Part shown: positions 27,715 to 34,821 of the stretch, piece after piece
How positions within the stretch are numbered: the first letter of the stretch is position 1
Layout: every line of letters begins with the position of its first letter
Assembly (NCBI GenBank): GCA_031257315.1
Contig: JAIROW010000186.1
Location: 1 to 34,821, forward strand
Reading direction: 5' to 3'
DNA: 34,821 nt
Origin: Prevotellaceae bacterium
GTDB lineage: Bacteria; Bacteroidota; Bacteroidia; Bacteroidales; UBA932
Notes under the pieces: generated by a model
Seen by the model: the letters and a program-made list of their open reading frames with translations, nothing else
What the model was told of the DNA's origin: nothing
The model's database searches: none
Translations under genes and position numbers: made by a program

Positions 27715-28808
27715 TACTTAAAGTTAAAAATATTATTTCGGAACTTGAAAAACTTGCTCCGAAATATTTTCAGGACAGTTACGATAATGCGGGATTGATT
27801 GTCGGAAGCCCCGAAATCCAGACCAGTTCTGCGGTTCTTTGCTTTGACGTTACCGAAGATGTTGTAAACGAAGCAATTGAACGCGGTTCCGGTTTGATTG
27901 TTTCGCACCATCCGGTAATTTTTGAGGGATTGAAAAAAATAAACGGAACCGGTGCAACCGAAAGAATAATAATCAAGGCAATCCAAAACAATATTGCAAT
28001 ATACGCTTCGCATACAAATCTCGACAGCGTCAGAGGCGGAATAAATACTGTTCTGGCTGAAAAACTTGGGCTGTCGGACATCAAAATTCTTGTTCCAAAA
28101 GAAAAAATACTGTATAAAATTGTAACTTTTGTACCTCCTTCTCATGCCGAAAAACTTCGCACGGCAATGTTCGACGCCGGCGCAGGACATATCGGAAATT
28201 ACGATTCGTGCAGTTACAGTATCGAAGGTACAGGCACTTTCAGAGGCGGCGAAAATACAAATCCTTTTATCGGCAAAAAAAACGTGATAAACAGCGAACA
28301 TGAAATAAAAATAGAGACTGTTGCGATAAAGGAAAATCTGAAAGAAATTATTGCGGCGCTAATACGCTCTCACCCATACGAAGAACCGGCATACGATGTT
28401 TATTTGCTTGAAAACAAGATGGAAAACGCAGGAATCGGAGCAGTAGGAATTTTGCCATGCGAAATGGAAGCTGTGGAATTTCTGTCCGTAATCAGAGAAA
28501 AACTGTCGGCAAAAATTATCAGGCACAATGCTCTGTACAAAAAAGTTAAGAATGTGGCGGTTTGCGGCGGTTCGGGTGCAGGTTTTATAAACGAAGCAAT
28601 TGCTGCAAATGCGGATATTTTTGTTACGGGCGACTGCAAATATCATCACTTTCTCGAATTTACAAACAGGATAATTTTGGCGGATGTTGGTCATTATGAG
28701 AGCGAAAGCTTTGCGTCAGAAATATTTTGCAATGTTATAAGAAAAAATTTTCCTAATTTTGCGGTTTATTTATCGCAGGGAAATTTGAATCCGGTGCAGT
28801 ATTTTTAA
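27711..28808 (+). CDS. Nif3-like dinuclear metal center protein (GTP cyclohydrolase I type 2-like)
   Basis: DSYDNAGLIVGSP, LIVSHHPVIFEGLKKI, YASHTNLDSVRGGIN, VTGDCKYHHFLE, DVGHYESE. Confidence 0.92.
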   Translation: MILKVKNIISELEKLAPKYFQDSYDNAGLIVGSPEIQTSSAVLCFDVTEDVVNEAIERGSGLIVSHHPVIFEGLKKINGTGATERIIIKAIQNNIAIYASHTNLDSVRGGINTVLAEKLGLSDIKILVPKEKILYKIVTFVPPSHAEKLRTAMFDAGAGHIGNYDSCSYSIEGTGTFRGGENTNPFIGKKNVINSEHEIKIETVAIKENLKEIIAALIRSHPYEEPAYDVYLLENKMENAGIGAVGILPCEMEAVEFLSVIREKLSAKIIRHNALYKKVKNVAVCGGSGAGFINEAIAANADIFVTGDCKYHHFLEFTNRIILADVGHYESESFASEIFCNVIRKNFPNFAVYLSQGNLNPVQYF

Positions 28809-28847
28809 AAGTATTGGTATTTTAATTTATTAAATTTGTTATAAACT

Positions 28848-29684
28848 ATGGCAAAAAAAGTAGAAAAAAAAGTTTTAACTACGGAAGAAAATCAGAAAGC
28901 TGAGAAATCCACTGTTATGCAGCGTATTTTAAAAGTTAAACCACAGGGTACTCCAAACGATTCTGTCGAACAGAAATTACGTTTACTCTATGAATTACAA
29001 CTGATTGACTCGGCTATCGACAACATCAAAATTCTGCGCGGAGAACTTCCAAACGAAGTGAAAACGCTCGAAGACGATATTGTTGGTTTGGAAACCAGAA
29101 TGTTTAATATTAAAGCTGACATTAAACGCGCTGAAATTGATATTTCAAAATATGATGCTGCAATTAACGAATCGCAGTTGAAAATTAAAAAATACGAAGA
29201 ACAGCAGAAAAATGTCAGAAACAACCGCGAATTTGAATCTCTCACAAAAGAAATTGAATTTCAGGGACTTGAAATCGAACTGTCGAAAAAGAGAATCAAA
29301 GAATCGGAAACGCTTATTTCGGAAAAAAAAGGTATGCTTGGAAATTCAAAAATCCAGCTGGAAGAACGGAAAAAAGATTTGCTCGCAAAACAGCAGGAAC
29401 TTGATAAAATAATTCTGAACACCCAAAAAGACGAAGAAATTCTGGAAACAAAATCGGAAGAATACAAAAGCGTTATAGAACAGCGTCTGCTGAACGCCTA
29501 TCAAAGACTGCGCAAAAACGCCCGCAACGGACTGGCTGTGGTAGAAGTCAAGCGCGACGCCTGCGGAGGCTGTTTCAACAAAATTCCACCGCAGCGTCAG
29601 GTAGATATAAAAATGGGTAAACGACTGATTCCCTGCGAATACTGCGGACGTATTCTGGTTGACTGGGAAGACAGTTATCAATAA
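28848..29684 (+). CDS. C4-type zinc-ribbon coiled-coil protein
   Basis: Long coiled coil followed by CGGCFNKIPPQRQVDIKMGKRLIPCEYCGRIL. Confidence 0.9.
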   Translation: MAKKVEKKVLTTEENQKAEKSTVMQRILKVKPQGTPNDSVEQKLRLLYELQLIDSAIDNIKILRGELPNEVKTLEDDIVGLETRMFNIKADIKRAEIDISKYDAAINESQLKIKKYEEQQKNVRNNREFESLTKEIEFQGLEIELSKKRIKESETLISEKKGMLGNSKIQLEERKKDLLAKQQELDKIILNTQKDEEILETKSEEYKSVIEQRLLNAYQRLRKNARNGLAVVEVKRDACGGCFNKIPPQRQVDIKMGKRLIPCEYCGRILVDWEDSYQ

Positions 29685-29698
29685 AACAGAAAAACAAG

Positions 29699-30817
29699 TT
29701 GAAAACCTTTAAGTTTCTACAAAAAATACTGTTTGCAGACAAAAAAACGAATACATGTTTTTTGTTGATATTGTTTTTTTGTTCCGTATTGTTGCTTAAA
29801 GCACAGGACAACAGTAACTACCGCCGTTCTAACATGTTTTATATCATGGATATAGCACCGGAAGCGCGAGCCGCAGGCATGGGCGACGTCGGGGTAGCAA
29901 CTTCGCCAGATGTGATGTCCCAGAAGTGGAATGCTTCCAAATATATTTTTGCCGAACCGCGTGGAGGAATTGCCCTGTCATATACTCCATGGCTGAGTAA
30001 AATAGCTAAAGGCTTGAATATCGAATATTTGTCGGGGTATTTCAGATTTGCCGAAAAAAGCGCTATTGGATTTTCGGCAAACTACTTGTCTATCGGTGAA
30101 ATAAATCTCACCGACATGTTTGGAACCGATATGGGAACTATTTCTTCTGCCAATCAATATACAATAGACGCTTCGTATTCGCACCGTCTGGGCGAAAATT
30201 TATCGGGAGGAATAACTTTAAGATATGCAAGTACTTATATGGTTGAATCGACAGGAACGCCAAACGGAGGAGTTCTGCGAAGTTCGCCGGCATTTACGGG
30301 AGATGTCTCGTTTTTTTATACAAAACCGTTGACAGCTTTCGGAAAAGACAACAATCTGGCAATAGGAACCAGTATTTCAAATCTTGGCACAAAAGTAAAA
30401 ATGTCTAACGACGACGAAGCGCTGATGCCGATGAACTGGCGGCTGGGCGCTTCATGGGAAATGAATATCGATACGAGAAACATCGTAACCGCATCTTTTG
30501 ACGTTGTCAAATCGCTTGTCCCGTTGAACTATACCTCCGATATTACCGTTTTTGAGGCAATAGGAAAATCTTTTGACAAATCGCGAGACCTCGTCTGCGC
30601 CTTTGGGCTGGAATATTCGTTTATGAAAACCGCAATGTTGAGAACCGGCTATCATAACAGTCGAAATATTAAGGGATTCAGATATTTTACGCTTGGAGCG
30701 GGATTAATGTACAGGTCAATAAATTTTGACGTTTCGTATCTTATTTCCGCCTCGTCGCTCAACACGTCAATTTCAAACACTTTCCGGTTAACGTTAAGTT
30801 ATGTTTGGAACAGGTAG
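29699..30817 (+). CDS. porV: Type IX secretion outer-membrane protein PorV-like
   Basis: MDIAPEARAAGMGDVGVATSPDVMSQKWNASKYIFAEPRGGIALSYTPWLSK...; apparent TTG start. Confidence 0.85.
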   Translation: MKTFKFLQKILFADKKTNTCFLLILFFCSVLLLKAQDNSNYRRSNMFYIMDIAPEARAAGMGDVGVATSPDVMSQKWNASKYIFAEPRGGIALSYTPWLSKIAKGLNIEYLSGYFRFAEKSAIGFSANYLSIGEINLTDMFGTDMGTISSANQYTIDASYSHRLGENLSGGITLRYASTYMVESTGTPNGGVLRSSPAFTGDVSFFYTKPLTAFGKDNNLAIGTSISNLGTKVKMSNDDEALMPMNWRLGASWEMNIDTRNIVTASFDVVKSLVPLNYTSDITVFEAIGKSFDKSRDLVCAFGLEYSFMKTAMLRTGYHNSRNIKGFRYFTLGAGLMYRSINFDVSYLISASSLNTSISNTFRLTLSYVWNR

Positions 30818-30864
30818 TTTTCAGAATTGAAAACTGGTTTAATTATGTATAAAAAAAACTGTTT

Positions 30865-31752
30865 ATGAAAGGTATAGTATTAGCTGGAGGTTCGGGAACA
30901 AGATTGTATCCCGTAACAAAAGGGGTATCGAAGCAGATTTTGCCGATTTACGATAAACCGATGATTTACTATCCCGTTTCCGTGCTGATGCTTGCCGGAA
31001 TCAGGGAAATTCTGATTATTTCTACGCCGCACGATTTGCCCTGTTTTCAACGGCTTTTGGGCGACGGAAGCGATTTTGGCGTAAAGTTTGAATATGCAGA
31101 ACAGCCTTCGCCTGACGGTCTGGCTCAGGCGTTTATTATAGGCGAAAAATTTGTCGGAACAGATTCTGCCTGTCTGATTTTAGGCGACAATATATTTTAC
31201 GGACAAAGTTTTTCAGCAATGCTGCTCGACGCCGTTGAAACTGTTGAGAAACAAAATAAAGCCATAGTTTTCGGATATTATGTAAACGACCCTGAGCGTT
31301 ACGGAGTTGCTGAATTTGACGGAGACGGAAATGTACTCAGCATTGAAGAAAAACCTCAAAAACCAAAATCGAACTACGCTGTGGTAGGGCTGTATTTTTA
31401 TCCAAACAGCGTTTTGGATATTGCGAAAAAAATAAAGCCCTCGCCAAGAGGCGAACTGGAGATTACTACCGTCAATCAGGAGTTTTTGAAAGAACAGAAA
31501 TTAAAGGTGCAACTGTTGGGACGCGGTTTTGCATGGCTTGATACCGGCACGCACGATTCGCTGTCGGAAGCGAGTACTTTTGTCGAAGTAATCGAAAAAC
31601 GGCAGGGGTTGAAAATTGCCTGTCTCGAAGAAATTGCATATACAAAAGGTTGGATTTCAAGCGAAAAACTTGAAAAACTTGCCGAGCCAATGAAAAAAAA
31701 TCAATACGGACAGTATCTGCTGGAACTTGTGTCGAAAAAGATGCAGTTCTAA
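30865..31752 (+). CDS. rfbA: Glucose-1-phosphate thymidylyltransferase
   Basis: [54 protein letters not shown] motifs. Confidence 0.96.
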   Translation: MKGIVLAGGSGTRLYPVTKGVSKQILPIYDKPMIYYPVSVLMLAGIREILIISTPHDLPCFQRLLGDGSDFGVKFEYAEQPSPDGLAQAFIIGEKFVGTDSACLILGDNIFYGQSFSAMLLDAVETVEKQNKAIVFGYYVNDPERYGVAEFDGDGNVLSIEEKPQKPKSNYAVVGLYFYPNSVLDIAKKIKPSPRGELEITTVNQEFLKEQKLKVQLLGRGFAWLDTGTHDSLSEASTFVEVIEKRQGLKIACLEEIAYTKGWISSEKLEKLAEPMKKNQYGQYLLELVSKKMQF

Positions 31753-31775
31753 CCGGTCAGTCTTTATTGAATTTG

Positions 31776-31823
31776 CCCGTCAGACGGGGCTGTGAGAAAT
31801 GTAATACTTTAAAATACAGCCCC
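31776..31823. terminator. Hairpin pair between convergent rfbA and AddB-like gene
   Basis: CCCGTC-A-GACGGG (31776-31788) and GGGGCTGT...ACAGCCCC (31786-31793/31816-31823). Confidence 0.5.
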
Positions 31824-31894
31824 TAATAGACATGCAAACTGACAGTTGTATCGGTAAACGAAGCGAAATGTTTGCCGCATGACATAAATTTTCT

Positions 31895-34768
31895 CTAAAC
31901 TCTAAACTCTCCACATATACTTGCATACTGGCACATTTTGCAGGTTTTGCGGTGTTCTGTCCGCGTAAACGGTATTTCACGATTGAAAAGTTCGCGCAGA
32001 CATTCTACAAGTAGCGCCTTAAAATCGGACATATATTCGGCAAAATCGGTAACAACAGATTTCGACAGTTCGTCTGTTAGCAGCGGACTGAATGATTTTG
32101 AATGACAGTCGCGTACAAAATAAATTGCGGGAGTCAGCGTTTTTTTTAATGGACTGTTCTGTTCCGCGTACATCAGTGAATACATGAAAACCTGAAACGC
32201 CTCCTTGTTTCTTGCGTCGGGGGCTGAATCGAACAGCGATTCTGCGCCTTTGAATTTCATGCGCTTTTCGCTGCCCCGTCCAGAACCAGTTTTGTAGTCG
32301 ATAATGCGAATTGATGCGCCGTCGTCGTCGATGCGGTCGATATAACCGTGAAGTGAAACTTTCAGACTGTTGAACTCGATGCTGGTCGCTACTTTTTCTT
32401 CAAATCCGAGCGGCTTAAACCCTGCGCGGCTGCGGTCGTACTGCAAAATTCCTCTTACGTATTTTTGTATAACGTCGCGTGCCACAAGCAGTTTGCCGTT
32501 TTCGGCAAAATCGTCGGGCAAACTTTCTCTTCTGTAAAATTCATGGGCAAACCATTTGTCGATAACTGTGTTGACGGCTTCTCTGTCTGCAATTATTCTG
32601 TCGATTTTTTCGGCGTCGGCAACGCTGTTTATCATCGGAGTATAAAGCGTTTCCATTGTTCTGTGTATAATGTTTCCGAAAATGTTCGACGGAATGTCTT
32701 CTTCTACAATTTCGTCGGCTCCGAGTTTCTGTATCTTTTCAAAATAGAACTTCAACGGACAGCTGATATATGAAGTCAACGCGCTTGGCGATAGACTTTT
32801 CGACGGATTGTCGCCAGTATATTTTTCAAGTTCCCGCATAACGTTGTCATCTTTTGCAACGCTGATTTCAAACCGACTGTTGAACTCAAGGTCAAGAATT
32901 ACGGGATACTCCTTAATTTCCAGTCCGCTTTCAAATTTAAGCTGATACAGATACCGGCTCATTTCCCCCGTTCCGTGCGCGTTGCTTTTCGACGGGCAAA
33001 TCAGCCGCAGTTTTTTAGCCCTCTGAACAAGTCTGTAAAAATTATATGCCGATATTGCTTCCGACTGTTCAAAGCACGGCAATCCAAAGCCTTTGCGCAG
33101 GTTGTATGGAATGTACGAAAGCTGCGGCTGTACGGACGGAAGCCGTCCCTCGCTGACCGAAAGCATTATAACATTGTCGAAATCAAGCGCTCTGGTTTCG
33201 TGCAGGCTCATTATCTGCAATCCCTTGACTGGTTCGCCTGTAAACGGGATTTTTATTTCACGGAAAACACTCCGAAGCAGGCTCATAAAAACGGGTTTAC
33301 CGATTTCAAACCCCGCACTGTCAATCGAATTTTGCAGTTTGTTCAGCGTTTTGATAATGCACAGCGCATATTCGCGGCGCAGCGCCTCGTCGTCGTCAGT
33401 TTCGTCGTTTCCACTGCTGTACGAGGCAATGTCGGTAAAAATATCTGCAAGATACGACGAAATCTCTTGATACCCTGAAAGCGGCGTAAAGACTTTGCTC
33501 AGAAATTTGTTGTTTCTGAAAAGGGATCTGTCAACATAAATTCTGTTGTTCAGCGTTATCTCGTTTATGATGTTTTTAACGTCGCCGACAGCCATCATAC
33601 CGACATAACCGTGTCGCAGCGCAGCCAGCGCGTCTCTGTGATAAAAGCCTCTGTTTGATTCGCGATACGAATTTTGCAGCCGTATAAGTATTTCGGCAAG
33701 CGTAAAAACCGGCGTCTGTATCAGCGGATACCCAAGCGTAACGTTTATGTCCTGACATTTGTCGGGCAGCGAATGAAGTACCGGTATCAGAATATTTTCA
33801 TCGACAAGCGTTATAGCCGTTTTTTCGTCGAAATGTTCGATGTTCATTTCCTTCATAATTGATGGTAACGACTTTGCCTGCATCACGTCGGACGGAACGG
33901 TAATTATATGTATATCTTTTTTTGTATCGACAAGATTTGAAGCAGATTCGAAACCGTCAGGCGCGGGGAAGTTTCTGATATTCTCGCGCAGAAACATTCC
34001 AGCTTCGTGATTTTTATCGTCAATGTAATATCTGTCATAATCCCAGTAAAAAACGGCTTTTTCAAGGCGCTGAAGCCGTGCAAAGATACGTTCTTCACAC
34101 CGGCTCAGCGCATTGAAGCCGACAAATATATATGTTCTGTCAATATCTCCGGCAGCGCACTGGCTGAGGTTTTCGGCAGCGTCTCTGTAAATCATTCCCT
34201 GACAGGCAAGTCCGCGTGATTTTAACGTATTGCAGAAATCGTGGTACACTGTCGGCAAAATGCTCCATATTTCGATAAACTTTTCATGCAGCCTGCCCCT
34301 GTTTTTTGCATGGTTAAAGTTTTGCCAGAACTGCCTGATACATGCCACCTGTTCGGGCGACAGAAACGAATAATCATCTTCTATATCCTTCTGTGCTTTG
34401 AGGTTGCGAAACAGAGCGTCGGCATTGACCAGCGATTTGTCAATATCGTTAAAATCGTTGAGCAAAGTCTCGCCCCAGAAATAAAATTTGTCAAAAGTCT
34501 CTTCGCTGTTCGAGTATTTGCAGTATATTTCGTACAGCAGAACAAGCAGTACAAAATCGTCGGCTTTTCGCAGCGACGAAAACGTCGAAACAACTTCGTC
34601 AAGGTTCTTGTATTCTGGCGACCAGACTGGCTTGTCAATTATGGAAGCCAGTTCTTTCGAGAAAAACAGCTGCACTCTCCGCGAAGGAAATACGGGAGAA
34701 ACAAACCCAAGGTTTTCGCCGTATCGAGCATAAATATCACGGGCAACAGAACGTAGAAAATTATTCAT
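31895..34768 (-). CDS. AddB-like protein with C-terminal PD-(D/E)XK nuclease domain
   Basis: Likely start MNNFLRSVARDIYARYG; LSPSALTSYISCPLKFYFEKI, GNIIHRTME, RIIDYKTGSG, CKMCQYASICG (Fe-S cysteines). Confidence 0.85.
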   Translation of the reverse strand: MNNFLRSVARDIYARYGENLGFVSPVFPSRRVQLFFSKELASIIDKPVWSPEYKNLDEVVSTFSSLRKADDFVLLVLLYEIYCKYSNSEETFDKFYFWGETLLNDFNDIDKSLVNADALFRNLKAQKDIEDDYSFLSPEQVACIRQFWQNFNHAKNRGRLHEKFIEIWSILPTVYHDFCNTLKSRGLACQGMIYRDAAENLSQCAAGDIDRTYIFVGFNALSRCEERIFARLQRLEKAVFYWDYDRYYIDDKNHEAGMFLRENIRNFPAPDGFESASNLVDTKKDIHIITVPSDVMQAKSLPSIMKEMNIEHFDEKTAITLVDENILIPVLHSLPDKCQDINVTLGYPLIQTPVFTLAEILIRLQNSYRESNRGFYHRDALAALRHGYVGMMAVGDVKNIINEITLNNRIYVDRSLFRNNKFLSKVFTPLSGYQEISSYLADIFTDIASYSSGNDETDDDEALRREYALCIIKTLNKLQNSIDSAGFEIGKPVFMSLLRSVFREIKIPFTGEPVKGLQIMSLHETRALDFDNVIMLSVSEGRLPSVQPQLSYIPYNLRKGFGLPCFEQSEAISAYNFYRLVQRAKKLRLICPSKSNAHGTGEMSRYLYQLKFESGLEIKEYPVILDLEFNSRFEISVAKDDNVMRELEKYTGDNPSKSLSPSALTSYISCPLKFYFEKIQKLGADEIVEEDIPSNIFGNIIHRTMETLYTPMINSVADAEKIDRIIADREAVNTVIDKWFAHEFYRRESLPDDFAENGKLLVARDVIQKYVRGILQYDRSRAGFKPLGFEEKVATSIEFNSLKVSLHGYIDRIDDDGASIRIIDYKTGSGRGSEKRMKFKGAESLFDSAPDARNKEAFQVFMYSLMYAEQNSPLKKTLTPAIYFVRDCHSKSFSPLLTDELSKSVVTDFAEYMSDFKALLVECLRELFNREIPFTRTEHRKTCKMCQYASICGEFRV

Positions 34769-34821
34769 ACAGTTATACAAATTATGCCGCAAAGATACGT
34801 TTTATTAATGAATTTTGCATA

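Noticed and set aside
27480-28301. 273-aa ORF on the minus strand
   Set aside because: Antisense to MerR and Nif3-like genes; no plausible domain.
3900-31752. Possible rhamnose cluster (rfbD and rfbA both present)
   Set aside because: Genes are ~27 kb apart with unrelated genes between; not a cluster.

Overview
Bacteroidota-type chromosomal segment (inferred from protein families and TTG-N19/20-TAnnTTTG promoters). Most of it is conserved housekeeping sequence: eno, rfbD, a GAF-type methionine-sulfoxide reductase, a GH29 fucosidase, argC-argG, an mreD-like gene, a polIII-epsilon-like exonuclease / futalosine-hydrolase-like / acyl-CoA reductase operon, fabD, an O-methyltransferase, a TonB-dependent receptor, MerR/Nif3/zinc-ribbon, porV, rfbA and an AddB-like PD-(D/E)XK protein. 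Two accessory areas stand out. (1) At 7044-8773, a Fic-domain gene is bracketed by two nearly identical ~220-bp MITE-like repeats with terminal inverted repeats. It has a 5 x 11-bp tandem repeat (not a multiple of 3) exactly between the Fic domain and a C-terminal winged-helix domain, so copy-number change would switch the C-terminus off. It overlaps the first 43 codons of an hsdS-like gene cut off at the right-hand MITE. (2) At 9067-15354 there is a lipoprotein island: one pentapeptide-like lipoprotein, two tandem papain-like (C1) lipoproteins with an apparent intact catalytic set, and two tandem YD-repeat-like lipoproteins. Several intergenic palindromic or hairpin repeat families are also present. 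No rRNA, tRNA or CRISPR array was recognised. All calls are from reading sequence only; no searches were run.
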